A stretch of DNA of 64,000 bases from an uncultured Paracoccaceae bacterium (GCA_947503765.1 CANNFA010000002.1:182501-246500); one strand, 5' to 3'. Shown: positions 36,344-45,804, counted from the stretch's first letter. Made by a program: numbers and translations. Notes: a model not told the origin generated them from the letters alone.

Positions 36344-38721
36344 CCATTGATTTCGGCCATCCGGACCGCCCCAATTCCTATATCGGCAAGACCGTGCCGC
36401 GCCCGAATGCGCCGCGCCTGGTGCAGGGGCGGGGGGAATATGTCGATGACATGGTCCTGCCGCGCATGCTGCATGTCGCCTTCGTCCGCTCGCCCTTTGC
36501 CCATGCGCGGATCACCGGCATCGACGCGGCCGAAGCCAAGGCGGTGCCCGGCGTGGTGCGGATCTTCACCGGCGCGGAGGTGGCAGAGGTCTGCACGCCC
36601 TGGGTCGGCGTGCTGGCGCATCTTCAGGGTCTGAAATCGCCGCCCGAATACGCCATCGCCGTGGACCGCGCCTGCTGGGTCGGTGAACCCGTGGCGGCCG
36701 TTGTCGCCACGTCGCGCGCTGCCGCCGAAGAGGGCGCCGCACTGGTGGAGGTCGATTACGATGTCCTGCCGGTCGTGGCGGACATGATGACCGCGCTGGA
36801 CGACGATACCCCGGTGCTGCACGCGGATCTTGGGGACAACCTCGCCTTTCGCCGGGTGAACGAACAGGGCGACGTGGATGCCGCCATGGCCGGCGCCCAC
36901 AAGGTCGTCACCGCGCATTTCACCACCGCCCGGCATACCGGCGTCACGCCCGAGCCGCGCTCTATCCTGGCGGATTGGAACCCGGCCGACGAACGGATGA
37001 CCGTGTGGCATTCCACCCAGGCGCCGCACATGATGCAGACCGCGCTGGCCACCCATCTGGACATCGCCGAAAGCCGCGTGCGGGTGATCTGCGGCGATGT
37101 GGGCGGATCCTACGGGATCAAGGTGCATGTCTATCCCGACGAGGTGGCGACAGCCGCGATCGCGCGCATCATGGGCCGGCCGGTGAAGTTCATCGCCGAC
37201 CGGCTGGAGAGCTTTTCCACCGACATCCATGCCCGCGACCACGAGATCGAGGCGAAGATCGCCGTCGATGCCGAAGGCCGCATCCTGGCGATGGACGTGG
37301 ACGACTGGACCGCCATCGGTGCCTATTCGGTCTATCCGCGCACCTCGGCGATGGAGGGCAACCAAGTCGTGAACCTGTGCGGCGGCCCCTATGATTTCGA
37401 ACATTACCGCGCCCGCACCAGCGTGGTGTTCCAGAACAAGACGCCGACCTGCCAGTACCGCGCGGTCGGGCACCCGATCGCCGTGGCGATCACCGAGGGG
37501 CTGGTGGACATGGCGGCGGCCGAGCTGGGCATGGACCCGGTCGAAATCCGGCGCCGCAATCTTTATGCCGACGACGCCTATCCGGTGACCTCGCCCGCCA
37601 AGATGCGGTTCGAGGGGCTGTCGCATCATAAAAGTCTCGATCTGCTGCTGGACCTGATGGATTACGACGGCTTGCGCGCCGAACAGGCGGAGCTGCGCGA
37701 AAAGGGCGTCTACCGGGGCATCGGCATTGCCAGTTTCATCGAACTGACCAACCCGTCGCCCTTCATGTACGGTATCGGCGGGGCGCGGATCTCGGCGCAG
37801 GATGGCTGCACGGTGCGGATGGATCCGGACGGGTCGATCGTGGCGCTGTCGGGCGTGACCGAACAGGGCCAGGGCACCGAGGCGATGCTGAGCCAGGTGG
37901 TTGCCGAAGGCGTGGGCGTGGCGCCGGGCCAGGTGCATGTCATCACCGGCGACACGCAGGTCACGCCCTATGGCGGCGGCACCTGGGCATCGCGCGGCGC
38001 CGGGATCGGCGGCGAGGCGGCGCTGCGCGCGGCGCGGGCCTTGCGCGATTCGATCCTCGAAGTCGCGGGCGCGATGCTGCAATCGGACGCGGCGGGCCTC
38101 GACATCCGCGACGGCGAGGTTGTCGATGCCAAGTCGGGCGAGGCGCGCATGCCGCTGGAGGAACTGGGCCGCATCGTCTATTTCCGCGGCGACACGCTGC
38201 CCCAGGGATTGCCGCGCGAACTGGTGCAGACCCGGCATTACATCACCTCGGAATATCCGTTCGCCTTCACCAACGGCGTGCAGGCGTCCTATGTCGAGGT
38301 CGATACCGATACCGGCAATGTCCGTCTGCTGAAACACTGGTGCGTCGAGGATTGCGGCCGGATCATCAACCCGATGCTGGTCGACGAGCAGATCCGCGGC
38401 GGCATCGTTCAGGGCCTTGGCGGCGCGCTGTTCGAGGAAATCCACTATGACGAGGACGGCCAGCTTCTGAACGGGTCGATGGCCGATTACCTGGTGCCGA
38501 TGGCGGCGGAAATGCCCGACATGGTGATCGGCCATGTCGAGACGCCGACCAAGGAAAGCAGCCTCGGTGCGAAGGGTGCCGGCGAGGCCGGAACCGCCGG
38601 CGCGCCCGCCGCGGTGATGAACGCGATCAACGACGCGCTGCGCCCGATGGGGGCGCAGGTCACCCACATGCCGTTCACGCCCGAGCGCGTCCTGCGCGCG
38701 CTTGGCACATTGAAAGACTGA
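36340..38721 (+). CDS. molybdenum hydroxylase large subunit (CoxL-like, not CO dehydrogenase)
   Basis: A 793-residue molybdopterin-binding catalytic subunit. The N-terminal ald_Xan_dh domain covers about residues 20-140 and molybdopterin-binding domains follow to the end. The active-site glutamate is in GAKGAGEAGTAG near residue 745. The loop that in true CO dehydrogenase reads AYXCSFR reads CQYRAVGHP here, so CO is not the substrate; an aldehyde or N-heterocycle is more likely. It carries no Tat or Sec signal, so it is cytoplasmic. A TRAP transporter and sugar enzymes follow on the same strand. Confidence 0.94.
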   Translation: MTIDFGHPDRPNSYIGKTVPRPNAPRLVQGRGEYVDDMVLPRMLHVAFVRSPFAHARITGIDAAEAKAVPGVVRIFTGAEVAEVCTPWVGVLAHLQGLKSPPEYAIAVDRACWVGEPVAAVVATSRAAAEEGAALVEVDYDVLPVVADMMTALDDDTPVLHADLGDNLAFRRVNEQGDVDAAMAGAHKVVTAHFTTARHTGVTPEPRSILADWNPADERMTVWHSTQAPHMMQTALATHLDIAESRVRVICGDVGGSYGIKVHVYPDEVATAAIARIMGRPVKFIADRLESFSTDIHARDHEIEAKIAVDAEGRILAMDVDDWTAIGAYSVYPRTSAMEGNQVVNLCGGPYDFEHYRARTSVVFQNKTPTCQYRAVGHPIAVAITEGLVDMAAAELGMDPVEIRRRNLYADDAYPVTSPAKMRFEGLSHHKSLDLLLDLMDYDGLRAEQAELREKGVYRGIGIASFIELTNPSPFMYGIGGARISAQDGCTVRMDPDGSIVALSGVTEQGQGTEAMLSQVVAEGVGVAPGQVHVITGDTQVTPYGGGTWASRGAGIGGEAALRAARALRDSILEVAGAMLQSDAAGLDIRDGEVVDAKSGEARMPLEELGRIVYFRGDTLPQGLPRELVQTRHYITSEYPFAFTNGVQASYVEVDTDTGNVRLLKHWCVEDCGRIINPMLVDEQIRGGIVQGLGGALFEEIHYDEDGQLLNGSMADYLVPMAAEMPDMVIGHVETPTKESSLGAKGAGEAGTAGAPAAVMNAINDALRPMGAQVTHMPFTPERVLRALGTLKD

Positions 38722-38730
38722 AAACCGCAC

Positions 38731-38752
38731 GGAATGCGCCAACAGGCATTCC
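38731..38752 (+). terminator. stem-loop between hydroxylase and TRAP genes
   Basis: Perfect 7-base arms GGAATGC and GCATTCC around an 8-base loop, directly after the large-subunit stop and 19 bases before the dctP start. There is no T tract. It may be an attenuator or an RNA-processing hairpin. Confidence 0.45.
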
Positions 38753-38771
38753 ACTTAAGGGAGGATACCAC

Positions 38772-39827
38772 ATGAAGTTCCACACATTGGCCGCAACCGC
38801 GATGCTGACCGTGTTTACCGCGGGCGGCGCGCTGGCGCAGCAGCAGATCACCGTCAATATCGGATCGTCGCACCCCGAGGCGAACATCTGGGTCTACGCG
38901 ATGAAGAACACCTTTCAGCCCGAGGTGAACCGCATCCTCGGCGAGGCGGGCGAATACGAGGTGAACTGGGTCGAATCCTATGCCGGAACGCTCTACAAGT
39001 TCACCGACACGCGCGAGGCGGTGATGGACGGCATCGTCGATGTCGGCATGGTCGGCACGGTCTGGGAAGGGGCGAACATGCCGCTTCAGAACGTGACCTA
39101 TTTCACGCCCTTCGCCACGTCCGACCACAAGATGATCATCGAGATCTTCGACGAGCTCAGCCAGAGCCTGCCGGAATTGCGCGACAGCTGGGCGGAAAAC
39201 GGGATGGTGCACCTGTCCTCGCTGATCACCGACAGCTACGACATCTACGCGACCTTCCCCGTGAACTCGATGGACGACCTGCAGAACCGCAAGCTGAACG
39301 CGCCGGGCACCTCGGCCAACTGGCTGCGCGGCACCGGGGCCACCCCGGTCGACGGGGCGCTGACCACCTATTACACCAATATCCAGACCGGCGTGACCGA
39401 GGGCACGCTGTCCTTCGCCTCGGGCATCCTGCCGACACGGGTCTACGAGGTCGCGCCGGAACTGACGCGGGTCGGCATCGGGTCGATGTATTTCGGCGGC
39501 ATCGCGGCCAACAAGGACTTCTTCGACGGCCTGCCCGCCCCGGTGCAGGAAGCGTTCCGCGAGGCGTCCAAGGCGACCTCGATCGCGCATGGCGATTACG
39601 TCGCGGATCTCGCGGCCCGCGCGATGGAAGAGATGCAGGCGGCCGGGCTGACCGTGCACGAGCTGCCCGACGCCGAAAAGACCGCCTGGGTCGACGGGCT
39701 GCCCAACATCATCGAGCCGTGGCTGGACCAGACCGGCGACAAGGGCCGCGTGGTGCTCAAGGCGTATTTCGACGCGCTGCGCGACCGCGGCGCGACGCCG
39801 CTGCGGAACTGGGACGAAGGTCTCTGA
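38772..39827 (+). CDS. TRAP transporter substrate-binding protein (DctP type)
   Basis: A 351-residue periplasmic binding protein with a 22-residue signal peptide (ends GGALAQ). It has the DctP-type body: SSHPEANIWVYAM near residue 32, LNAPGTSANWLRGTGATPV near 175 and the region that includes the ligand-clamping arginine. TRAP binding proteins capture organic acids, often sugar acids. GGGAGG lies nine bases before the ATG. It begins a dctPQM set that is followed by sugar-oxidation genes, suggesting an aldonate or uronate as ligand; that is inference. Confidence 0.92.
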   Translation: MKFHTLAATAMLTVFTAGGALAQQQITVNIGSSHPEANIWVYAMKNTFQPEVNRILGEAGEYEVNWVESYAGTLYKFTDTREAVMDGIVDVGMVGTVWEGANMPLQNVTYFTPFATSDHKMIIEIFDELSQSLPELRDSWAENGMVHLSSLITDSYDIYATFPVNSMDDLQNRKLNAPGTSANWLRGTGATPVDGALTTYYTNIQTGVTEGTLSFASGILPTRVYEVAPELTRVGIGSMYFGGIAANKDFFDGLPAPVQEAFREASKATSIAHGDYVADLAARAMEEMQAAGLTVHELPDAEKTAWVDGLPNIIEPWLDQTGDKGRVVLKAYFDALRDRGATPLRNWDEGL

Positions 39828-39850
39828 TCTGCTACCATCTTTGATACGCA

Positions 39851-39875
39851 TCCGCCCGGACAGGTTCCGGGCGGA
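39851..39875 (+). terminator. stem-loop between dctP and dctQ
   Basis: Perfect 10-base-pair arms TCCGCCCGGA and TCCGGGCGGA with loop CAGGT, 23 bases after the dctP stop and followed by CGCCTTTCC. Its position allows higher dctP than dctQM expression. Confidence 0.65.
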
Positions 39876-39914
39876 CGCCTTTCCGACCCGACACCGAGCC
39901 CCGAGCGAGCCAGC

Positions 39915-40481
39915 ATGAGCGACGACAGCACGGCCGACATCGAAGACAGGTACGTTCCGCGCTTTTCCGAGGCGCCCTATGGCGCGGTGCTCGGCAGTGT
40001 CGCGGCCGTCATGTCGTCTTTTGGAACGCTCTGGATCGGCGCGCTGATGGCGCTGATCGTCGCCGACGTGATCGGCCGCAACTTCCTCAATGCGCCGATC
40101 ACCGGCGTGGCCGAGATTGCCGGCCGGTCGGTCGTGGCCATTGTGTTCCTGCAAGTTGCCGCCGCGATCCTGCAAAAACGCCTGACCCGCGCCGATTTCC
40201 TGGTGCGCCGCCTGGAAGCCGCCGCGCCGCGCACCGGCTTCGTGATCGAAACCGTCTTTGCGCTGGTGGGCGCGGTCGTCTTCGCGCTGATCCTCTGGGC
40301 GTCCTGGCCGAAACTGATCACCGCCTGGACCGGCGCGGAATATTTCGGGGTGCAGGGGGTGTTCACGATCCCGACCTATCCGTTCCGCGCGATCACGGTT
40401 CTGGGGTCGGCCGTCGCAATGCTGGCCTCGCTCTACCGTGCGTTCCAGGAAATCCGCCTGTACCGGAGTTTCGCGCCATGA
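39915..40481 (+). CDS. TRAP transporter small permease (DctQ type)
   Basis: A 188-residue inner-membrane protein with four membrane segments at about 25-55, 65-88, 108-130 and 150-172, matching DctQ topology. The ADVIGRNFLNAPITGVAEIAG segment near residue 50 matches the family's conserved RxxxxxPxxWxEE-like region. It overlaps dctM by four bases. Confidence 0.92.
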   Translation: MSDDSTADIEDRYVPRFSEAPYGAVLGSVAAVMSSFGTLWIGALMALIVADVIGRNFLNAPITGVAEIAGRSVVAIVFLQVAAAILQKRLTRADFLVRRLEAAAPRTGFVIETVFALVGAVVFALILWASWPKLITAWTGAEYFGVQGVFTIPTYPFRAITVLGSAVAMLASLYRAFQEIRLYRSFAP

Positions 40482-41806
40482 CCACGCTTGCCATCGGCTT
40501 TCTCCTGATCGGCGTGCTGATCGCGCTGGTGCTGCTGGGCATGCAGATCGCCTATGCGCTGTTCGGCGTCGCCTTTGCGGGCATCTGGATCATACGCGGC
40601 AATCTCGACCTGTCGTTCCGGATGCTGGAGTTGACCGCCTATAGCGGCATCGCAGATTACCTGTTCGCCACGATCCCGCTATTCGTGCTGATGGGCCTGC
40701 TGGTCAGCGTGTCGAATGTGGGGCGCGACACCTTCGAGGTGGCCGAGGAACTCTTGCGCCGGATGATCTGCGGTCTGGGGGTCGCGACGGTCGCGGCCAA
40801 TACCGTTTTTGCCGCCGTGACCGGGGTTTCCATCGCCTCGGCCGCCGTGTTCACCCGCGTCGCCGTGCCGGAAATGACGCGCCACGGCTATCGGCCGTCC
40901 TTCTCGGCGGGCACGGTGGCTGGCTCGTCGGTGCTGGGGATGCTGATCCCGCCCAGCCTGCTGCTGATCATCTACGGCGTGCTGGCCGAGGTGTCGATCG
41001 GCGGCATGTTCATCGCCGGCGTGGTGCCGGGGCTGATGCTGGCCGGCGGCTTCGTGGCGATGCTGATCGCGGTGACGATCCTGTTTCCGAGCTTTGTTCT
41101 GACCGACCCGGATGCGGCCCGCACAAGGCGGCTGGACAAGGACCTGGAAAGGATGCCGGTCAGCCGGATGATCGCCAAGCTGATCCCCATCGTGATCCTG
41201 GTGATCCTGGTGCTGGGCGGGCTGTATCTGGGGTTCTTCACCCCGACCGAAGCCGGCGGCGTCGGCGCCTTTGCCGCGCTGATCGTAGCGGTATCGCGCC
41301 GCACGCTGGACCGGCACCGGTTGTGGCAGGTGATGAAGCAGACCGGCGTGATTTCCGTGTCGATCCTGCTGCTGCTGATCGCCGCCAGCTTCTATTCGCG
41401 GATGCTGTCGATTGCCGGGCTGCCCAATGCCATCGCCGGGCTGGTGGCCGATTCCGGCTTCGGGCCGATGGGCTTCATGTTCTTCTACGCGGTGATCATC
41501 CTGCTGATGGGCATGATCCTGGACAGCACGTCGATCCTGCTGATCATGGTCCCGATCGCGGCGCCCATCGCGCAGAACCTCGGGCTGGATCTCAGCCATT
41601 TCGGCATCATCACGGTGATCGCGGTCGAAATTGGGCTGCTGACGCCGCCTTTCGGCATCTCGGTCTTCACGGTGCACAACACGCTGAACGATCCATCGGT
41701 GACGGTCGAGCAGATCTTTGCCGCGACGCTACCGTTCATCGCCATCATGCTGGTGGTTCTGGTGTTGGTCGCGCTGTTCCCGGTGACGGCCACGATCTTC
41801 CTGTAG
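40478..41806 (+). CDS. TRAP transporter large permease (DctM type)
   Basis: A 442-residue permease with about 12 membrane segments. The characteristic SGVSIASAAVF-like segment near residue 112 (AVTGVSIASAAVF), the GSSVLGMLIPPSLLLIIYG region near 150 and the FGIITVIAVEIGLLTPPFG region near 378 identify it as DctM. It drives sodium-coupled uptake of the solute delivered by DctP. Confidence 0.95.
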   Translation: MTTLAIGFLLIGVLIALVLLGMQIAYALFGVAFAGIWIIRGNLDLSFRMLELTAYSGIADYLFATIPLFVLMGLLVSVSNVGRDTFEVAEELLRRMICGLGVATVAANTVFAAVTGVSIASAAVFTRVAVPEMTRHGYRPSFSAGTVAGSSVLGMLIPPSLLLIIYGVLAEVSIGGMFIAGVVPGLMLAGGFVAMLIAVTILFPSFVLTDPDAARTRRLDKDLERMPVSRMIAKLIPIVILVILVLGGLYLGFFTPTEAGGVGAFAALIVAVSRRTLDRHRLWQVMKQTGVISVSILLLLIAASFYSRMLSIAGLPNAIAGLVADSGFGPMGFMFFYAVIILLMGMILDSTSILLIMVPIAAPIAQNLGLDLSHFGIITVIAVEIGLLTPPFGISVFTVHNTLNDPSVTVEQIFAATLPFIAIMLVVLVLVALFPVTATIFL

Positions 41807-41946
41807 CGCGGCATCGGGCGACAGCGCGCCGCGCGCCGCCGATTGCTGGCGAAAGCGGCCACCGGCGGCTACAACACGGGCAGAGCACGAATAGCGGTGC
41901 CCCGCCTGAACGGGCAGCGCCGTGCCCCCGTGACAGGAGCCGCCAG

Positions 41947-42882
41947 ATGACCCACCGGATCGCCATTGTCGGAATCGGCAAGATCGCCCGCGATCAGCAC
42001 GTTCCGACCCTTGCCGCCAGCCCGGATTTCGAGCTGGCCGCCACCGCCAGCCGCAATGGCCGCGTGGACGGCATCGACGCCTATACAAGCCTGAATGACC
42101 TGCTGGAGGCGCGGCCTGACATCCCCTGCATCTCGCTGTGCACCCCGCCGCATGTGCGCTATGCCGATGCGCGCCTCGCGCTCGAGGCGGGGCGGCACCT
42201 GATGCTGGAAAAGCCCCCCGGCGCGACCCTTTCGGAAGTCCACGACCTGATCGACCTGGCTGCCGCGAAGGGTCTGACGCTTTATGCCACATGGCATTCG
42301 CGGCACGCGCCCGCCGTTGCCGCAGCGCGGGAATGGCTGGCGGACAAGGACATCACGCGGCTGCACATTTCGTGGAAAGAGGATGTGCGCCACTGGCATC
42401 CGGGCCAGGACTGGATTTGGCAGGCCGGCGGGCTGGGCGTGTTCGACCCCGGCATCAATGCGCTGTCGGTGCTGACGGCGATCTATCCGCGCGCGCTGCA
42501 CCTGACCCGCGCCGAGCTGGCCTTCCCCGAGAACCGCGACACGCCCGTCGCCGCCGAGCTGGACTTTTTCGATCCGGGCGGCGCGGCGATCACGGCGGAA
42601 TTCGACTGGCTGAAACAGGGCCGGCCGGAATGGGACATGCATATCGAGACGGCGAGCGGCGCCGCGCGGCTCAGCGAGGGCGGCGCGCGGCTGACGGTGG
42701 ACGGGGCAGAGACGCAAGGGCCGGATGCACCGGAACTGGTGGGCGAATACCCCGCGCTTTACGCGCGCTTTGCCGAGCTTCTGGCGGAAGGCACCAGCGA
42801 GACCGATCTTGCGCCGATGCGCCATGTCGCCGATGCCTTCATCCTGGGCCGCCGCAGATCGGCCCCGCGTTTCGACTGGTAG
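41947..42882 (+). CDS. Gfo/Idh/MocA oxidoreductase, D-galactose 1-dehydrogenase-like
   Basis: A 311-residue NAD(P)-dependent oxidoreductase. The N-terminal Rossmann start MTHRIAIVGIGKIARDQHVP, the EKPPGATL active-site segment near residue 88 (with the family lysine) and HPGQDWIWQAGGLGVFDPGINALS near 150 match D-galactose/L-arabinose 1-dehydrogenases of alphaproteobacteria. It would convert an aldose to its aldonolactone in a non-phosphorylative pathway. It follows the TRAP genes by 140 bases and precedes a matching dehydratase gene. Preference between galactose, arabinose and fucose cannot be read. Confidence 0.87.
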   Translation: MTHRIAIVGIGKIARDQHVPTLAASPDFELAATASRNGRVDGIDAYTSLNDLLEARPDIPCISLCTPPHVRYADARLALEAGRHLMLEKPPGATLSEVHDLIDLAAAKGLTLYATWHSRHAPAVAAAREWLADKDITRLHISWKEDVRHWHPGQDWIWQAGGLGVFDPGINALSVLTAIYPRALHLTRAELAFPENRDTPVAAELDFFDPGGAAITAEFDWLKQGRPEWDMHIETASGAARLSEGGARLTVDGAETQGPDAPELVGEYPALYARFAELLAEGTSETDLAPMRHVADAFILGRRRSAPRFDW

Positions 42883-42903
42883 ACCGACCTGAAAGGACAC
42901 CCC

Positions 42904-43821
42904 ATGACCACCACCCCGACCACCGGCATCCTGCCCGTCGCCCCCACCCCGTTCCACGCGGATGGCCGGGTGGACGAGGAGGGGATGCGCCGCGTTCTCG
43001 ATTGCCTGATCGACCAGGGCGTCGACGCGATCTGCATCCTGGCGAATTATTCCGAGCAATTCGTGCTGTCGGACGACGAGCGCGCGACACTGGTGCGGCT
43101 CAGCCTCGACCATGTGGCGGGGCGGGTGCCGGTGATCGTCACGATCAGCCATTTCCACACCGGCCTCGTGGTGGACCGTGCCCGCACCGCCAAGGAGCAG
43201 GGCGCGGCCATGGTGATGATGATGGCGCCCTATCACGGCGCCGCGCTGAAGGCCGACGATCAGGGCGTGTTCGAACAATTCGCCGCCGTGAACGAAGTCG
43301 GGATCCCGGTGATGGTGCAGGATGCGCCGCTGTCGGGGGTTCACCTGTCGGTGCCGCTGCTGGCGCGCATGGCGGCAGAGCTTGAGAACGTCCGCTGGTT
43401 CAAGATGGAAATGCCCTTTGCCGCCGACAAGCTGGCCGCGCTGATCGAGGCGGGCGGCAAGAACATCCTCGGCCCCTGGGACGGCGAAGAGGCGGTGACG
43501 CTGCTGGCGGATCTCGATGCCGGTTGCACCGCCTCGATGACCTCGGGGCTGCAATGCGAACAGATCAGGCCGATCATCACCGACTATCTTGCCGGCGACA
43601 AGGCGGCCGCGCTGGCGCAATGGACGCGGTGCCTGCCGCTGATCAACCACGAAAACCGGCAATGCGGGCTGCGCGCGACCAAGGCGGTGTACATGGAGGG
43701 CGGCGTGATCGGCTCGGACCATGTGCGCCACCCGCTCAAGCCGATGACCGACCGGACGCGGGCCCGCCTGCTGGAACTTGCGCGCGAGCTTGACCTCATC
43801 GCGCTGAAATGGGGGAAGTGA
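42904..43821 (+). CDS. DHDPS-family lyase, L-2-keto-3-deoxyarabonate dehydratase-like
   Basis: A 305-residue TIM-barrel protein of the dihydrodipicolinate synthase family. The Schiff-base lysine is Lys167 in WFKMEMP. The usual YNxP tyrosine loop reads VMVQDAP (residues 137-143), and SEQFVLSDDER and LINHENRQCG are as in L-2-keto-3-deoxyarabonate dehydratases, which yield 2-oxoglutarate semialdehyde. It lies 21 bases after the galactose-dehydrogenase-like gene, giving first and later steps of one oxidative route. The middle steps (lactonase, aldonate dehydratase) are not in this window. A 2-keto-3-deoxygluconate/galactonate aldolase role is an alternative. Confidence 0.88.
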   Translation: MTTTPTTGILPVAPTPFHADGRVDEEGMRRVLDCLIDQGVDAICILANYSEQFVLSDDERATLVRLSLDHVAGRVPVIVTISHFHTGLVVDRARTAKEQGAAMVMMMAPYHGAALKADDQGVFEQFAAVNEVGIPVMVQDAPLSGVHLSVPLLARMAAELENVRWFKMEMPFAADKLAALIEAGGKNILGPWDGEEAVTLLADLDAGCTASMTSGLQCEQIRPIITDYLAGDKAAALAQWTRCLPLINHENRQCGLRATKAVYMEGGVIGSDHVRHPLKPMTDRTRARLLELARELDLIALKWGK

Positions 43822-43833
43822 AGAACGCCGTGC

Positions 43834-43866
43834 GGCGGCGCGCCATCCCGGCGCGCCGCCTTTTTT
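43834..43866. terminator. strong bidirectional rho-independent terminator
   Basis: A perfect 11-base-pair stem (GGCGGCGCGCC and GGCGCGCCGCC) with loop ATCCC is followed by TTTTTT on the plus strand. It lies 12 bases after the plus-strand operon and overlaps the end region of the convergent minus-strand dctM, so it can serve both. Confidence 0.9.
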
Positions 43867-43867
43867 C

Positions 43868-45148
43868 CTAGCGGTAGATCAGCGTCGGCAGCCACATGGT
43901 GATCGACGGCACGAAGGTGATGAGCAGCAGGACCAGCACCAGCGGAACCAGGAACGGCGCGGTGCCGACGACGGCACGCTCGAACGGGATCCGGGCGATG
44001 CGCGACAGCACGTAAAGCACCATGCCCACCGGCGGTGTCAGCAGCCCGAGCATCAGGTTCAGCACCATGATGACGCCGAAATGCACCGGGTCGATCCCGA
44101 TTTCCAGCGCGACCGGCAGCAGGACCGGCACCATGATCGTGATCGCGGCCACCGTTTCCATGAAACAGCCCACGACGATCAGGATGAAGTTGATCAGCAG
44201 CAGGATCACCCAGGGCCGGTCCGAGGCTGCCAGCAGCAGCGCGGCAACCGTTTCGGGCACCCGGTTGGATGTCAGGATCCACGCAAAGATCGCCGCCGCG
44301 CCGACAACCAGCAGCACGACCGCCGTGGTTTCGATCGTGTCATAGCTGACCCGCAGGAACCGGCGCCAGTTCAGCGTGCGATAGACGATCAGCCCCAGGA
44401 ACATCGCCCAGGCACAGGCGGCGACGGCGGCCTCGGTCGGGGTGAAGGCGCCGGTCAGGATGCCGCCGACGATGATGATCGGCGTCAGCAGCGACAGGAA
44501 CGCGCGCCGGAAGGTCAGGACCAGCAGCGACACCTTGAACGCCTGGTCGCGCGGAAACCCGCGCCGCCGCGCCATGATCGCCACCATCACCATCAGCGCC
44601 AGCGCCATGAAGATTCCGGGCAGGAACCCGGCGGCGAACAGCTGCCCGATCGAGGCGCTGGCGACCACGCCGTAGATCACCATCGGCAGCGAGGGCGGGA
44701 TGATCGGGCCGATGGTGGACGAGGCCGCGGTGATGCCGACGGCGAATTCGCTGTCGTAATTGGCATCGCGCATCGCCTTGATCTCGATCGCGCCCAGGCC
44801 GCCGGCATCGGCCACCGCCGCGCCGGACATGCCCGCGAAGATCACCGAGGCGCCCACATTCACATGGCCCAGCCCGCCGCGCATCCAGCCGACCATCGAC
44901 AGCGCGAAGTTGAAGATCCGCTCGGTGATGCCGGCGGTGTTCATCAGGTTGCCGGCGAGGATGAAGAACGGCACGGCCAGCAGCGGAAAGCTGTCGACCC
45001 CGTTGATCATCCGGTGCGCGACGACCATCGGCGGGACCGACCCGCTTGTGAGCACGTAGATCGCCGAGGATCCGGCCAGCGCGATGGCGACCGGGACACC
45101 GAAGATCAGCAGCCCGAACAGGGCGATGAAGAGAATGGCGATTTCCAA
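43868..45148 (-). CDS. TRAP transporter large permease (DctM type), second system
   Basis: A 426-residue permease with about 12 membrane segments. Family segments include IFAGMSGAAVADAGGLGAIE near residue 108, IGPIIPPSLPMVIYGV near 145 and a GVIMVLNLMLGLLTPPVG region near 350. It completes the second DctPQM set, 10 bases after dctQ. Gene order on the minus strand is fusion regulator, dctP, dctQ, dctM. Confidence 0.95.
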   Translation of the reverse strand: MEIAILFIALFGLLIFGVPVAIALAGSSAIYVLTSGSVPPMVVAHRMINGVDSFPLLAVPFFILAGNLMNTAGITERIFNFALSMVGWMRGGLGHVNVGASVIFAGMSGAAVADAGGLGAIEIKAMRDANYDSEFAVGITAASSTIGPIIPPSLPMVIYGVVASASIGQLFAAGFLPGIFMALALMVMVAIMARRRGFPRDQAFKVSLLVLTFRRAFLSLLTPIIIVGGILTGAFTPTEAAVAACAWAMFLGLIVYRTLNWRRFLRVSYDTIETTAVVLLVVGAAAIFAWILTSNRVPETVAALLLAASDRPWVILLLINFILIVVGCFMETVAAITIMVPVLLPVALEIGIDPVHFGVIMVLNLMLGLLTPPVGMVLYVLSRIARIPFERAVVGTAPFLVPLVLVLLLITFVPSITMWLPTLIYR

Positions 45149-45158
45149 TGGAAGGTTC

Positions 45159-45725
45159 CTAATCCATGGTAGGCACGCTGTCGGCGTGCAGTTCGGGGTC
45201 GATGAGCCTGGAGGTGCCGTCGCGCAGATGCATCCAGCCGTTCCGCAGCGCGTAGAACGTCATCGCGGCGAAACAGGCGGCGACGAACCAGTAGACGTAG
45301 GATTTCGGCAGGTCGATCGAGACCATCATCTGGCCCGTGCGTCCGGCCAGCTGTCCGGTCAGCAGCGTCAGCATCCCGAAAAAGCCGATCGTCACAGCGT
45401 CGATGGCGGCCTGCGCCACCCGCCGCACCGGGCGCGGCACCCAGCGGTACAGGAACTCGACCGCGATATGGGTGTTCTTGCGCACCGCCATGACCGAGCC
45501 GGTGAAGGTTACGGCGATCAGCAGGAAGCGCGCGATCTCTTCGGTCCAGCCCAGCGAATCGTTCAGCACGTAGCGGGTGAAGAATTGCAGGAACACGACG
45601 AATGCGAGGATCCAGAAGATCACCAGCACCAGCGAGTCGTCCCATCGCAGGTCCGACAGGTCGATCTCCTGTTCCTCGAAGTGGATTTCCGGAAGTTCCG
45701 GCTCGTCCGGGCGTTTGTCGGTCAT
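45159..45725 (-). CDS. TRAP transporter small permease (DctQ type), second system
   Basis: A 188-residue membrane protein. About 28 acidic N-terminal residues (EIHFEEQEIDLSDL) precede four membrane segments. The conserved YVLNDSLGWTEEIARFLLI near residue 52 is the DctQ hallmark (W-x-E-E). It is separated from dctP by a strong stem-loop and closely followed by dctM. Confidence 0.93.
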   Translation of the reverse strand: MTDKRPDEPELPEIHFEEQEIDLSDLRWDDSLVLVIFWILAFVVFLQFFTRYVLNDSLGWTEEIARFLLIAVTFTGSVMAVRKNTHIAVEFLYRWVPRPVRRVAQAAIDAVTIGFFGMLTLLTGQLAGRTGQMMVSIDLPKSYVYWFVAACFAAMTFYALRNGWMHLRDGTSRLIDPELHADSVPTMD

Positions 45726-45756
45726 CGCGGCCCCTTCTTCTGGCGGTCAGGGTCAG

Positions 45757-45788
45757 CCGGGCAGGCGCGGGGATGCGCGCCTGCCCGG
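45757..45788 (-). terminator. stem-loop between dctP and dctQ, second system
   Basis: A perfect 13-base-pair stem with arms CCGGGCAGGCGCG and CGCGCCTGCCCGG and a 6-base loop, in the 79-base gap after the minus-strand dctP. No strong T tract. It parallels the hairpin found at the same place in the other TRAP operon. Confidence 0.65.
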
Positions 45789-45804
45789 ACGGTTGCGTAC
45801 TGGC

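Noticed and set aside
36340-38721. CO dehydrogenase large subunit
   Set aside because: The active-site loop reads CQYRAVGHP, not the AYXCSFR needed for CO oxidation.
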